Below, in pieces: positions 44,448 through 54,480 of a stretch of DNA of 64,000 nucleotides. Source of the stretch: Porphyromonas pogonae (GTDB taxonomy: Bacteria > Bacteroidota > Bacteroidia > Bacteroidales > Porphyromonadaceae); the NCBI RefSeq assembly GCF_036320655.1, contig NZ_CP143258.1:2332001-2396000 (forward strand), read 5' to 3'. The notes under the pieces are model-generated. The model was not told where the DNA came from. It saw only the letters and a program-made list of their open reading frames with translations, and did no database searches. How positions within the stretch are numbered: position 1 is the stretch's first letter; the number at the start of each line of letters is the position of its first letter. The position numbers and the translations under genes are program-made.

Positions 44448-45911
44448 TTACTTCTTTTCAGGGATATGCTTCAGTAAATCCAGCAGGTGATCCCACCACA
44501 TCTGTACGGTTTTGATCTCTATCTTCTCTACAGGTGAATGCACGTCACGAAGTGTAGGACCGAAAGAAACCATATCCAAACCTGGATAAACACTGGAAAT
44601 AAGCCCACACTCCAATCCGGCATGAATAGCTTTGACAGCAGGTTCGCGGTTGAATACCCTACGATATGACTCGGCCGCTACTCTGAGAATAGGAGAGTCA
44701 GAATTGGGTTTCCAGCCGGGATAAGGATCTCTTACACTTACTTCAGCACCTGCCAATTTGAATACCGACATGACCATATTGGCGACATCATTACGAAGTG
44801 ATTCGGTAGAACTGCGCTGGCTGGTTTCTACATAAATGATACCGGGTTCTTTCATTTTGATTGAAGCCAAGTTGTTTGAAGACTCTACCAAACCCTCTAT
44901 CTCATGACTCATACCCAAAACACCATGCGGGCAGGCATAGAGAGCTAAGATCAGGTTGTGTTTGGTATTATTGTCCATACACTTTTCAGGTCTTTCACAA
45001 CTCTCGAGCGAAAGTTTTACGGAAGAATCTACTCTCTTGAGCTCATCTTCCACGGCAGCTGCCAGTTCATTGAGTATCACACGAGCCTTTTCTTTGTCTT
45101 TACCTTCTACACCAAACACAGCCTCGGCTTCACGAGGGATAGCATTGTGGAGGTTACCGCCTTGTATGGTGCATAGCTTGAATGCAGGCACTTCCTCTTC
45201 CAAAGCGTATAGGTAGCGGGTAAGAATCTTATTGGCATTGCCCAGCCCCATATGGATGTCGCCTCCTGAGTGTCCGCCTTTGAGACCGCTTACTTTAACC
45301 TTGAAATAATTATAATCGTCACGGGTATCTTCAATATCGTATTTAAATTCTGCCATAAGTCCCATGCCACCGGCACAACCGATAAAGAGCTCACCTTCGT
45401 CTTCACTATCGAGGTTGAGCAGGATATTCGACTCAAAGAATCCGGGCTCGAGGTTCATAGCTCCGGTCATACCTGTTTCTTCATCTACAGTAAACAAGCA
45501 CTCTATAGGACCATGCTGTATATCATCTGAAGCCAAGATAGCCAATTCGGCAGCTACACCTATACCATTATCAGCACCCAATGTAGTACCCTCAGCATGT
45601 AACCAATCACCATCGATAACTGTACGGATAGGATCATTATCAAAGTCATGTATTACATCTGAGTTTTTCTCACACACCATGTCTACGTGGCTCTGGAGTA
45701 CTACTGATTGTAAATGTTCAAATCCCGGAGTAGCAGCTTTTTTGATCACAAGGTTACCTACCTTGTCCTCTTTATACTCCAAATTATGATCCTTGGCAAA
45801 CTGCACGAGATAAGCCAAGATACGCTCTTCTTTCTTGGACGGGCGGGGTATTTGTGTGATTTCGTGGAAATATTTCCACACTATTGACGGTTTTAAATCT
45901 GTTATTACCAT
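44448..45911 (-). CDS. pepD: Aminoacyl-histidine dipeptidase (peptidase D, M20C)
   Basis: A 487-residue zinc peptidase cleaving Xaa-His and related dipeptides in the cytoplasm. Metal and catalytic positions: LQSHVDMVCEKN (H-x-D), LGADNGIGVA, and TVDEETGMTGA with the Glu-Glu pair; the C-terminal His is in IHAGLECGL. A lid domain sits between, with the segment LKGGHSGGDIHMGLGN. Divergent from the small membrane protein gene. Confidence 0.95.
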   Translation of the reverse strand: MVITDLKPSIVWKYFHEITQIPRPSKKEERILAYLVQFAKDHNLEYKEDKVGNLVIKKAATPGFEHLQSVVLQSHVDMVCEKNSDVIHDFDNDPIRTVIDGDWLHAEGTTLGADNGIGVAAELAILASDDIQHGPIECLFTVDEETGMTGAMNLEPGFFESNILLNLDSEDEGELFIGCAGGMGLMAEFKYDIEDTRDDYNYFKVKVSGLKGGHSGGDIHMGLGNANKILTRYLYALEEEVPAFKLCTIQGGNLHNAIPREAEAVFGVEGKDKEKARVILNELAAAVEDELKRVDSSVKLSLESCERPEKCMDNNTKHNLILALYACPHGVLGMSHEIEGLVESSNNLASIKMKEPGIIYVETSQRSSTESLRNDVANMVMSVFKLAGAEVSVRDPYPGWKPNSDSPILRVAAESYRRVFNREPAVKAIHAGLECGLISSVYPGLDMVSFGPTLRDVHSPVEKIEIKTVQMWWDHLLDLLKHIPEKK

Positions 45912-45953
45912 TGCTCAATTGATTATTTATATGTTTATCAGGTAGAATTGTTT

Positions 45954-45976
45954 TACCTTTGTCTCACACAAATATA
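45954..45976. promoter_or_regulatory. Divergent promoter boxes for pepD and the small membrane gene
   Basis: TACCTTTG on the + strand (45954-45961) and TATATTTG on the minus strand (45969-45976) face away from each other in the 76-bp gap. Neither has a perfect TTG at 19 bp. Confidence 0.4.
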
Positions 45977-45987
45977 ACAAAAAAAGA

Positions 45988-46209
45988 ATGCTTAGTATAT
46001 TATTAATAACCTTAATTCTGGTAGCAATAGCAGTATCATTGCTCTGCATCAGAATTATCCTACAAAAGGGAGGCAAATTCCCCAACACCCATGTAAGCGG
46101 TAATAAAGCGCTCACGGACAAGGGGCTAAGCTGCCACACTTCCCAGCACTATGATGCTCAGCATCACAAGAATCTTGCCGATAGAGTGCGCGAACGAGAA
46201 GACGGGTAA
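45988..46209 (+). CDS. Small conserved membrane protein
   Basis: A 73-residue protein: one N-terminal membrane helix (MLSILLITLILVAIAVSLLC), then the conserved segment GGKFPNTHVSGNKALTDKGL and a Cys-containing polar tail. From memory the GGKFPNTHVxGNKAL segment is shared by short proteins of many Bacteroidales; function unknown. It precedes the OmpH-like gene by 90 bp on the same strand. Confidence 0.75.
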   Translation: MLSILLITLILVAIAVSLLCIRIILQKGGKFPNTHVSGNKALTDKGLSCHTSQHYDAQHHKNLADRVREREDG

Positions 46210-46299
46210 TAGCTCTTTCTCAAGAGTTGTCAATGGACAGATAAAAAATCAAATCGCAGAAAATAAAACAAAATATAACTCTTTCATTCATTTTAACTA

Positions 46300-46932
46300 A
46301 TGGACAAAAAACATTACATTATCGAAGCCGTACTGGCAGTAGCCGTAATTGTGCTATTCATCTTGACTTTCACCGGTACTTGCAAGAGCCGATCAGCGGT
46401 AGTTACAGATCCTAAAACAGGAAAGACAGAAATGCCCATTGCTTATGTGAGGATGGACTCATTGCTTTCGCAGTATCAATACTACAAAGATCTCAATGAG
46501 AACCTATCAAAAGAAGCAGAACAACACCGCACACAACTTGCCGGTAAGGCTAATGCTCTGCAAAAAGCAGCACAAGACTTCGAAAGAAGGATGAGGATAA
46601 ACGCCTTTACAAGTGCTGAAGCTCAGCAAATGGAGCAACAAAAGCTGATGAAAATGCAGCAAGAAGGTCAAGCTCTCGAAGCTAAGCTGACTCAAAACTT
46701 CGCTGTAAAGCAGCAATTGCTTAATGAAGAGATGCAAAATGAAATCAAGAAAAATATAGAAGAGATGAACAAGGACGGCAGATACCGCTTAATCCTTACC
46801 AATGTAGGTATGGACAATATCCTATATGGCGATAAAGCTCTTGATATCACCGAAGAAGTAGTGAAATATCTCAACGACCACTACAAAAAAGGTGATCTTA
46901 CACAACAGCCTGCAGAGACAGCTAAAAAATAA
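46300..46932 (+). CDS. OmpH/Skp-family membrane-anchored chaperone-like protein
   Basis: A 210-residue protein with one N-terminal membrane helix (IIEAVLAVAVIVLFILTFTG) in place of a cleavable signal, then IAYVRMDSLLSQYQYYKDL, the OmpH family opening, and a long Gln/Glu/Lys-rich coiled coil (residues about 60-160) that forms the tentacles of Skp trimers. Skp binds unfolded outer membrane proteins in the periplasm; this anchored variant probably does likewise. Confidence 0.85.
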   Translation: MDKKHYIIEAVLAVAVIVLFILTFTGTCKSRSAVVTDPKTGKTEMPIAYVRMDSLLSQYQYYKDLNENLSKEAEQHRTQLAGKANALQKAAQDFERRMRINAFTSAEAQQMEQQKLMKMQQEGQALEAKLTQNFAVKQQLLNEEMQNEIKKNIEEMNKDGRYRLILTNVGMDNILYGDKALDITEEVVKYLNDHYKKGDLTQQPAETAKK

Positions 46933-47055
46933 GTTTTTGCCGGCGCTCGATAAAGCATAGATTGAGGGGAGATATTCACAAAGTTCCGATCAGACCGAAA
47001 AAAAATCTCCCACAGGTGATGAGGTAAAACATTACTCCTATTCTCCCATCAATTA

Positions 47056-47242
47056 GAGACCGTTGCATAGCAGACAAATTGCTTCGTTGCTTGCGAGATT
47101 CGCGCTTGGTCATTTACCAGAAGTAAACTCCCTGTGCACTCACTCTTAGCGCCTTGCACTTTACCTTCTCTACCCGGTCAAAGTGTCTTTTGTCGGCTTT
47201 GCCTCCAAAATCCATGAGACTGTTGACTTTTGCAACAGTCTC
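47056..47242 (-). mobile_element. 187-bp MITE, copy G
   Basis: Reverse-oriented full-length copy; ends GAGACCGTTGCA and TGCAACAGTCTC; flanked by AATTA on both sides (5-bp duplication). It lies in the convergent gap between the OmpH-like and SDR genes. Confidence 0.88.
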
Positions 47243-47274
47243 AATTAAGCAATCATTACATAGATGCGAAAAAA

Positions 47275-47311
47275 TGCAGGGTATGTCCCATATAAGCGGA
47301 CACACCCTGCA
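47275..47311. terminator. Bidirectional terminator
   Basis: TGCAGGGTATGTCC / GGACACACCCTGCA stem (one mismatch), 9-base loop, T4 on the + side and T6 on the minus side. Probably ends the SDR gene on the minus strand. Confidence 0.8.
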
Positions 47312-47331
47312 TTTTCGTTTAGAATTTTTTC

Positions 47332-48363
47332 TTAAAAAAACTTCTTCATCTTTATAGCGTCACCTTGCTTGAAAGCCACATAAGGTTCGGATTTTTGCAA
47401 GAGAACCTTCTTAATCAAATCTGAAAAGGTGAGTGCTCCAAGCTTTTTGAACCAGGATGCATTCTTTTCCACTTTGTGATAATAATCGCCCAAAGTATCT
47501 TTGCGAAAATGAAGAATATCTTCGAGGTTATCGCCATCGGCATAATACCCGCAATGATAATTACGTATCGCAAAGGCTCCAAGAGGGAAGTCAAGCTTAC
47601 CTAATCCAAAAATATGGAAGTTACGCTGAAGAAGCCTACGATAAGATGTACGACACAACTCCCCACCTCCAAGATTGAAAACAGTTTTGTTCAACTCCTC
47701 ACGATGCATACAAGCTCTCACAAAAGCTCTGGCAGTATCTTCCGGTGTAGTAATCTCTACGGGAGTATCCAGGGGCATGTAAAACATCAAAGGCGTGATC
47801 TTATGATTATCGGCACCCATAATAGCCGAAAGCCTGAAGATCGTCCAATCGAGTTTGCTTTGTTGCACCAAATTTTCCATTTGGACTTTGGTTTCGCCGT
47901 AATTGTCACCATAAGAGGGTTGGATTTTATCAGTTACTCTGATATAGGGGTTGGACATACGATCGCCATACACCGCCACAGAGGAACTTAAAGCAAAAAA
48001 GCATTTGGGAGAGTTGGTCTCCAAGGCCTCCAAAAGATTTTTAGTCCCCTCAACATTTACTTTAGTCGTAAGCTCAGGCTTATTATAAGCCAAAGGAGGG
48101 ATAATAGCAGCCAAATGAATTACATACTCTACATTTTGAGTAGGTTCATCGAGATCTTCCGGCTTGGTGATGTCACCGTAATATACCTTTATCTTGCCTC
48201 GGTAACGGTCGAAGAGTCTCATACTCTTCGCATTCTTAACGTCAAAAACTCTGACGTCATATAATTTATTAAGCTTTACTAATTGATCTATCACTTCTCG
48301 TCCTACAGTACCTGATGCTCCTGTAACGAGTACTGTAGATTTAATCTTTTTGCTCTCTGTCAT
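47332..48363 (-). CDS. NAD-dependent epimerase/dehydratase family protein (extended SDR)
   Basis: A 343-residue protein. VLVTGASGTVGREVIDQL binds NAD(P); ALSSSVAVYG and YGETKVQMENL give the catalytic Ser and Tyr-x-x-x-Lys. A C-terminal region (residues about 280-343) is less conserved and ends with Lys/Phe-rich sequence. Substrate unknown; not in an obvious sugar cluster. The Met at 48363 is favoured over 48408, which adds an atypical N-terminus. Confidence 0.82.
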   Translation of the reverse strand: MTESKKIKSTVLVTGASGTVGREVIDQLVKLNKLYDVRVFDVKNAKSMRLFDRYRGKIKVYYGDITKPEDLDEPTQNVEYVIHLAAIIPPLAYNKPELTTKVNVEGTKNLLEALETNSPKCFFALSSSVAVYGDRMSNPYIRVTDKIQPSYGDNYGETKVQMENLVQQSKLDWTIFRLSAIMGADNHKITPLMFYMPLDTPVEITTPEDTARAFVRACMHREELNKTVFNLGGGELCRTSYRRLLQRNFHIFGLGKLDFPLGAFAIRNYHCGYYADGDNLEDILHFRKDTLGDYYHKVEKNASWFKKLGALTFSDLIKKVLLQKSEPYVAFKQGDAIKMKKFF

Positions 48364-48898
48364 AAATTGTGTTTGATTATCAATTTCCTGAAATAACCGT
48401 TTTGGCACACAGCCATAAAATAATACTAAATACTAAAGTTCAAATCGTATCTTTTTCAAATTTATAACAGGTATATCCGACAGAATGTTTAAATTTGTTT
48501 AAATATGATTTTATTACAAAAACAGTCAAAAAACATCCACCAATATAAGCCTTATGATGTATATTAAAATCAAGGAAACTTTATCAGATAGGCTATATGA
48601 AAGCGTGATCAATCACGTTGTATAAAAAGATTGCAGGATTTGCCCGGGAGGAATAGCCCCAAAGTTTATTGAAGATATTACCGTTATTGCCATACAGATA
48701 AGAAGGCAATAAAAAGGGAGTCTGGTCAAGGTCCTGCAATTTGAGATTAAGGAATAAAAAATCAACACTTAAAAAAGGAATAGTCAGATATTGCACCTAC
48801 CCAAATTTGTCCTTACAGGCATTCATCAATGACAAGTATATTATAGTGTATAAATTAGAGGGATTATTATATCTTTGTTAAAAATAAGAAAGGCTTCA
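48364..48898. other. Intergenic region upstream of murC
   Basis: No convincing gene. A 67-codon minus-strand frame (48593-48796) encodes FLLPSYLYGNNGNIFNKLWG and might be a remnant of a longer coding sequence, but I recognise no family. A TATCTTTG box at about 48865-48872 may be part of the murC promoter. Confidence 0.4.
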
Positions 48899-50281
48899 AT
48901 GAATCAAGTATATTTTATAGGTATAGGCGGCATAGGCATGAGCGCCATAGCTCGTTATTTTCATGCAAAAAATTATCTGGTAGCAGGGTATGACCTTACT
49001 CCCAGTCCCATTACCGGAGCATTACAAGAAGAAGGAATACCTGTCCATTTTGCGGACAGTGTAGAGGATATACCGCAAGAGTTTAAGGATAATGAGTCTT
49101 TGGTAGTTTACACTCCTGCAGTACCGGCAGATCATACAGAATTGAATTTCTTCCGCAACAATGGTTATCGTGTACTCAAACGCTCAGAAATCTTGGGCGA
49201 AATAACTCGTATGGAAAAGGCTCTGTGCGTAGCAGGGACTCACGGTAAAACCACTACAAGTACCTTACTGGCTCATATTCTCAAACAAAGTCATGTGGAT
49301 TGTAATGCTTTTCTGGGAGGAATAGCCAATAATTATAACACAAACCTATTACTTTCGGAACATAGTGATTTGGTCGTGGTAGAAGCCGATGAGTTCGATA
49401 GATCTTTTCACAGGCTTAGTCCTGCTATGGCAATAGTAACATCGGCCGATCCTGACCATTTGGATATCTATGGTACCCCTGAGGCTTATAGAGAAAGCTT
49501 CGAGCATTTCACCTCATTGATACAGCCGGGCGGATATCTTTTGATAAAGAAAGGTATACCCATGACTCCGAAATGTAATGCGGGAGTAACTTGCCTTTCA
49601 TACGCGATCAACGAAGAAGCGGATTTCTACGCCGATAATATAGAGATCAAGGACGGGAAATTGTTCTTTGATTGGCATTACCCTTCATTTGAAAATGAAG
49701 ACAAAAAAGGCACCATGCGTACAGAGTTGGGTGTTCCTCTCCTAATCAATGTAGAGAATGCCGTTGCAGCTATGGGGTTAGCCTATCTGAACGGAGCTTA
49801 CACAGATGAGATAGGAAAAGCAGTAAGCAATTTCAGAGGCTCGCATCGCAGGTTCGATAGACTCCTCAATGGGCCTAAACATATCCTCATCGATGACTAT
49901 GCCCACCACCCCAAAGAACTCGAAGCTTCTATCAAATCAGTGAGGACCCTATATCCGCACAAAGAAATTCTGGGTATATTCCAACCTCATCTCTATAGCC
50001 GTACAAGTGATTTTTACAAGGAATTTGCGACAAGCCTTTCCTTGCTAGATCAGATTATCCTTATTGATATATATCCCGCCAGAGAAAAACCCATTCCCGG
50101 CATTACTTCACAGCTTATAGCGGATCATATTGAGGGAAAAGAAATCCCGGTGATTCCCAAAAGTGAGCTTATAGATCTTCTTAGGCACAAAGAAGATATC
50201 CCTGAAGTAGTACTTATGTTGGGAGCAGGAGATATTGACAGGCTGGTACACCCCGTAAAGAATTATCTCGAAAGCTTATGA
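48899..50281 (+). CDS. murC: UDP-N-acetylmuramate--L-alanine ligase
   Basis: A 460-residue Mur ligase that adds L-Ala to UDP-MurNAc in peptidoglycan synthesis. YFIGIGGIGMSAIARYFH is the N-terminal Rossmann, AGTHGKTTTSTLLAHIL the ATP P-loop, and DDYAHHPKELEASIKS the C-terminal segment. ATG at 48899 chosen over an upstream TTG (48875). Its stop overlaps the ftsQ start, so the two are coupled. Confidence 0.96.
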   Translation: MNQVYFIGIGGIGMSAIARYFHAKNYLVAGYDLTPSPITGALQEEGIPVHFADSVEDIPQEFKDNESLVVYTPAVPADHTELNFFRNNGYRVLKRSEILGEITRMEKALCVAGTHGKTTTSTLLAHILKQSHVDCNAFLGGIANNYNTNLLLSEHSDLVVVEADEFDRSFHRLSPAMAIVTSADPDHLDIYGTPEAYRESFEHFTSLIQPGGYLLIKKGIPMTPKCNAGVTCLSYAINEEADFYADNIEIKDGKLFFDWHYPSFENEDKKGTMRTELGVPLLINVENAVAAMGLAYLNGAYTDEIGKAVSNFRGSHRRFDRLLNGPKHILIDDYAHHPKELEASIKSVRTLYPHKEILGIFQPHLYSRTSDFYKEFATSLSLLDQIILIDIYPAREKPIPGITSQLIADHIEGKEIPVIPKSELIDLLRHKEDIPEVVLMLGAGDIDRLVHPVKNYLESL

Positions 50282-51045
50282 TCGGAAAAATAGTCAGAAT
50301 GATCGGATTCCTACTTATACTGGGATATTGGATCTGGGCATGTATTTACTTTTATAACTACAAACACACCGGCACTTGCAAAGGTATAGAAGTGACGATG
50401 AAGTCCGGGCAAAAAAGTAATATGATGTTCATGAACCAAAGAGACGTACTGGCTGAGCTGAAACAGATAAATTTTAAGGCGGTAGGAGAACCACGTGATT
50501 CCATAAACATTTACAGAATAGAGCAAATATTGAGATCCAATCCTCTTTTCGATGATGCAGAAGTGTACCTGAGTCCGAAAACAAGCAAACTCAATATCAC
50601 GATAGAGCAAAAGGAACCAATGTTCATCGTACAAACAGGCGACAGTCTATACTATGTATCATCAGGCAGAGGCATCATTCCATGTAATCCCAAATATGCT
50701 GTAAAGGTACCGCTGGTAAGCGGATACTTGACAGAGGACTATGCGAAAAAGCAGGTATATGATCTGATCAAAACGATTCAGGATAATGAGCACTGGAAAT
50801 ACTATTTTGCACAGATATATGTGGATAGAGACAATAACATTATGCTCACTCCCCGACTTAGTACTACTCAAATAATTATGGGTAGGACACCCAATTGGCA
50901 AGAAAAGTTGGATAACCTCCAATTATTTGAAGAAAAAGTAATTCCCATAAAGGGCTGGAATAGCTATAAATCATTAAATTTGGAATTTGAGGGACAGGTC
51001 GTGGCGCAGCTTGCCAACCCTGTTGATACACTTTCTTTGAGGTAA
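50278..51045 (+). CDS. ftsQ: Cell division protein FtsQ/DivIB
   Basis: A 255-residue bitopic protein: short cytoplasmic tail, one membrane helix (MIGFLLILGYWIWACIYFYN), then a periplasmic POTRA/beta domain. Sequence similarity to proteobacterial FtsQ is low, as usual in Bacteroidetes; position between murC and ftsA supports the call. It links early and late divisome proteins. Confidence 0.85.
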   Translation: MIGKIVRMIGFLLILGYWIWACIYFYNYKHTGTCKGIEVTMKSGQKSNMMFMNQRDVLAELKQINFKAVGEPRDSINIYRIEQILRSNPLFDDAEVYLSPKTSKLNITIEQKEPMFIVQTGDSLYYVSSGRGIIPCNPKYAVKVPLVSGYLTEDYAKKQVYDLIKTIQDNEHWKYYFAQIYVDRDNNIMLTPRLSTTQIIMGRTPNWQEKLDNLQLFEEKVIPIKGWNSYKSLNLEFEGQVVAQLANPVDTLSLR

Positions 51046-51098
51046 ATAGATAGAAATAGCCTTAGACAGGCGGTAATAAACATAATAAATACAGTCAG

Positions 51099-52553
51099 GT
51101 GAAAGAGGATTTGTACGCTGTCGTGGATTTGGGCAGCACATATACAGTGGGTATGATAGGAAAAAAGCTTTCCAACGGACGCATTTCGCCTATTGCCGTT
51201 CATACCGAGCCTTCCAATGGATGCATACGCCACGGTTGCATTTATAATATAGATAATACTGCCACTATGCTAAAGCGTATGGTAGATGTGCTAAACAACC
51301 AACTGCAAGACGGTGGTAAAATAACATCTATATACGCCGGTGTTGGGTGCCAGTCTATGATGGCTAAGCAATATGCCGCTTCCTTAGATTTGGGAGATGA
51401 TGGACAAGTAATCACCCAAGAGCACTTGCAAACACTACGTGATCAAGTATCCGATGCAAGATTCGAAGGTTTGGAAATCCTCTATGTGGCTGATCCCTTA
51501 TACTACATCGACGGCAGGCAAGAGATCCATCCGCAAGGTATCAGATGCTCGCATCTCGAGGCTCGCTATCAATTGATCACCGCTAAACGTACTGTAGCAC
51601 ACAATATCCGTTACACGATAGAAGAAAAAGTAGGAATCAGATTATCAGGAATAGTTATCTCACCTATAGCGGAAGCTGCCGTGACGTTGACATCCGAAGA
51701 AAAAACGTTGGGATGCGCCTTTGTAAATCTGGGAGGAGGTTGTACTACTATTTCTATCTATCAAAACAGGTTGCTATCCGCCCTTTATGTATTACCCCTT
51801 GGCGGACACAACGTAACACGAGACCTAACAAGCCTTCGATTAGTTGAAGCCGACGCCGAGGCTCTAAAGATTTCTAAAGGGTCCATGATCATGGAGGGTA
51901 TCAGGGATCGTATAGTAAGGATATCCTCACCTGACAAGATCAGCGAAAGGGAAATCAAGCAACTTGATATCAATAGACTGGTTGCAGCGAGAATGAATGA
52001 AATTACATTCAATTACCTTAATCTTATCAACCAATCCGGCATGGCGGATAGCCTTGGAGCCGGTTTGGTAATCACCGGCGGAGGAGCCAAAGTCAATGCT
52101 TATATACCTCAATTGGATGATCAACTCGACGAGCTCAGGGTAGGAACCATAAGGCGTGACCTCATAGACGAATCTAAGGAAGCCGTAAATAATGACAGAA
52201 ATCTTACGGCTATAGGGCTGTTGCTACTTGCCAATGAAAATTGTGTGGCTTATGCAGCACAATCATTGGACGAACTCATCAATTCTATTCCCACAAAAGG
52301 TGTTGAAGGGGAGAAACTCGTCACAGAACCTTCCTTTGCAGGGAATTTCCCCGAAGAAAATATTATTTCCGACAAAGTTATTACAGACGATATTGATGAT
52401 CTCGATTTGAATATCAACGATGACGAGGAAGATAATTATGAGTACGAAGACGAAAAGCAACCGAAAAAGTCTCAAACCAAACGTAAAAATTGGGCTCGCA
52501 ACATGATGACCAAGATGATGGACATCTTCAATGCAGATGAAAACAACGACTAA
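51099..52553 (+). CDS. ftsA: Cell division protein FtsA
   Basis: A 484-residue actin-like ATPase tethering FtsZ to the membrane. AVVDLGSTYTVGMIG and FVNLGGGCTTISIYQ are the phosphate-binding loops; VITGGGAKVNAY is the adenosine motif. GTG start. The C-terminus has an acidic linker (DDLDLNINDDEEDNYEYEDE) before a basic amphipathic segment (NWARNMMTKMMDIF) that fits the membrane-targeting helix. Confidence 0.93.
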   Translation: MKEDLYAVVDLGSTYTVGMIGKKLSNGRISPIAVHTEPSNGCIRHGCIYNIDNTATMLKRMVDVLNNQLQDGGKITSIYAGVGCQSMMAKQYAASLDLGDDGQVITQEHLQTLRDQVSDARFEGLEILYVADPLYYIDGRQEIHPQGIRCSHLEARYQLITAKRTVAHNIRYTIEEKVGIRLSGIVISPIAEAAVTLTSEEKTLGCAFVNLGGGCTTISIYQNRLLSALYVLPLGGHNVTRDLTSLRLVEADAEALKISKGSMIMEGIRDRIVRISSPDKISEREIKQLDINRLVAARMNEITFNYLNLINQSGMADSLGAGLVITGGGAKVNAYIPQLDDQLDELRVGTIRRDLIDESKEAVNNDRNLTAIGLLLLANENCVAYAAQSLDELINSIPTKGVEGEKLVTEPSFAGNFPEENIISDKVITDDIDDLDLNINDDEEDNYEYEDEKQPKKSQTKRKNWARNMMTKMMDIFNADENND

Positions 52554-52564
52554 CCGCTTATTAT

Positions 52565-53935
52565 ATGGATGCTATGGATGAAAATAAATTATTAGACTTC
52601 GACTATAAACAAGCCCATAATTCCCCTATAATTAAAGTTATAGGTGTTGGTGGCGGTGGTGGCAATGCTGTAGAGAATATGTTTTTGCGCGATACAGTAC
52701 ATGACGTTTCATTTCTTCTTTGTAATACGGACGAACAAGCCTTGAAGAAAAGTAATGTGCCCTCGCAGATAATTCTGGGACCTGAAATTACACGAGGTCT
52801 AGGAGCCGGTAACAGGCCAGAAAAAGCCCGTGTAGCAGCAGAGCAAAGTAGAGAAGAGATAGAGCAAATATTGAGCTCGGACGGCACCAAAATGGTATTC
52901 ATCACAGCAGGAATGGGTGGTGGTACGGGCACCGGAGCAGGCCCCGTAATAGGAAGAGTAGCCTTGGATATGGGACTTCTTACGGTAGGCATTGTTACCA
53001 TACCTTTTCTTTTCGAAGGACGAAACAAAATCCTGCAAGCTCTCAAAGGCGTACAGGAGATGAGAAAAAACGTTGATGCCTTATTAGTTGTCAACAATGA
53101 ACGCCTCAGAGTCATTTACAAAGATCTTACCTTGGACAACGCTTTCGACAAGGCCGATGATACACTGAGCAGTGCAGCCAGGGGTATTTCGGATATGATC
53201 ACTCGTCCCGGACGTATCAACCTGGACTTTGCCGACGTGCAAACAACGCTCAAAGATGGTGGTGTAGCTATCATCAGTACAGGATACGGCTCAGGAGAAA
53301 ACAGAATGCAGAAGGCTATTGATGAAGCCCTTAATTCCCCCCTACTCAACAATAATGATATTTTCAAGGCTCGTAAGGTGCTTATCAATATCTACCAATC
53401 ATCCGACCACCCACTGGATGTAAACGAGCTTGATCCTATCCATGAGTTTACAGCTAAAATAGAAACAGGGTTTGACAATATCTGGGGCTTTATCACGGAC
53501 GATTCATTGGGTGAGCAAGTGGCTATCACGATACTGGCCTCAGGGTTTGACTTATCTATTACTACGGAGAGTATTGGAGATGGTCTTACTCCCGGTAAAA
53601 GAAAACTGCCCGATGCAGTATCTCAACAAGAGGAAATGCGCCGTACCGAGCAGGAAAACGAGCTCATCGGAAACTATTATGGTCAAGACCAGCTTGAGAA
53701 AAAGATATTCAAACCTCTTTTGCTCAATATAGACGAGCTGGACGACAATGATATCATTGCAATCATGGAAGAAACACCTTCGCTGATGCGTGACCCCCGC
53801 CCTATAGAAGAGATACGTATGCGCAAGCAAAATACAATCTCACACAATCATCCCACTACAATAACGGGAGGAGATTTCGACAAAAATAGCAACGACTCTC
53901 CTTCTTCTACCAATAAACAACCTATCAGATTCTGA
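52565..53935 (+). CDS. ftsZ: Cell division protein FtsZ
   Basis: A 456-residue tubulin-like GTPase forming the division ring. GVGGGGGNAVENM and the signature AGMGGGTGTGAGP bind GTP; NNERLR and the T7-loop region NLDFADVQTTLKDGG follow. The C-terminal tail after residue 330 is long, acidic/Asn-rich, and ends in NNKQPIRF, with KIFKPLLLNIDELDDND midway. Next to ftsA (11-bp gap). Confidence 0.97.
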   Translation: MDAMDENKLLDFDYKQAHNSPIIKVIGVGGGGGNAVENMFLRDTVHDVSFLLCNTDEQALKKSNVPSQIILGPEITRGLGAGNRPEKARVAAEQSREEIEQILSSDGTKMVFITAGMGGGTGTGAGPVIGRVALDMGLLTVGIVTIPFLFEGRNKILQALKGVQEMRKNVDALLVVNNERLRVIYKDLTLDNAFDKADDTLSSAARGISDMITRPGRINLDFADVQTTLKDGGVAIISTGYGSGENRMQKAIDEALNSPLLNNNDIFKARKVLINIYQSSDHPLDVNELDPIHEFTAKIETGFDNIWGFITDDSLGEQVAITILASGFDLSITTESIGDGLTPGKRKLPDAVSQQEEMRRTEQENELIGNYYGQDQLEKKIFKPLLLNIDELDDNDIIAIMEETPSLMRDPRPIEEIRMRKQNTISHNHPTTITGGDFDKNSNDSPSSTNKQPIRF

Positions 53936-53953
53936 TAAAAAATATTTTATATT

Positions 53954-54406
53954 ATGCCACTCTTTGAAAAAATAAGTAACGACATTAAAGAGGCCATGCT
54001 GGCAAGGGACAAAGTACGCCTCGAAGCTCTCAGAGGAGCTAAAAAAGAATTTCTGGAAGCCAAAACAGCCAAAGGATCAAACGGTGAGCTTGAAGATGAG
54101 CAAGCCATGAAGATCATACAAAAAATGATCAAACAAAGAAAAGACTCTGCAGAGATATATAAGACTAACGGACGCCCTGAAATGGCAGAGACGGAGCTGG
54201 CTGAAGCTTCTGTATTGGAAGGATACCTGCCCAAGCAATTGTCCAAAGAAGAACTTGTGCCTAAGATCAAAGAACTCATAGAGCGTTTAGGCGTTACTGA
54301 TCCCAAAATGATGGGTAAGGTAATGGGAGCTGCCTCGAAAGAATTACAGGGTCAGGCAGAAGGTAAACTTATAGCTGACGTAGTTAAAGAATTACTTAAC
54401 AGCTGA
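53954..54406 (+). CDS. GatB/YqeY domain protein
   Basis: A 150-residue protein of the YqeY family, related to the tRNA-binding tail of the GatB amidotransferase subunit. EKISNDIKEAMLARDKVRLEALR and MGKVMGAASKELQGQAEG are typical. It follows ftsZ by 18 bp, an arrangement seen in Bacteroidetes, and ends at a strong terminator. Cellular role is poorly known. Confidence 0.9.
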   Translation: MPLFEKISNDIKEAMLARDKVRLEALRGAKKEFLEAKTAKGSNGELEDEQAMKIIQKMIKQRKDSAEIYKTNGRPEMAETELAEASVLEGYLPKQLSKEELVPKIKELIERLGVTDPKMMGKVMGAASKELQGQAEGKLIADVVKELLNS

Positions 54407-54436
54407 TTTGGAAATATCACCAATAATAACCTATTA

Positions 54437-54471
54437 CAGCCGATCTTTTTCTCAAAGTTCGGCTGTTTTTT
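54437..54471 (+). terminator. Terminator of the murC-ftsZ-yqeY cluster
   Basis: CAGCCGA / TCGGCTG stem followed by six T, 31 bp past the yqeY stop; on the other strand it would serve the convergent helicase gene only weakly. Confidence 0.85.
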
Positions 54472-54480
54472 ATGGCACAT

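Noticed and set aside
45927-46139. 70-codon minus-strand frame opposite the small membrane gene
   Set aside because: The + strand frame at 45988 has a membrane helix and a recognisable conserved segment; the minus one is its shadow.
48593-48796. 67-codon minus-strand frame upstream of murC
   Set aside because: No start signal, no recognised family; at most a decayed remnant.
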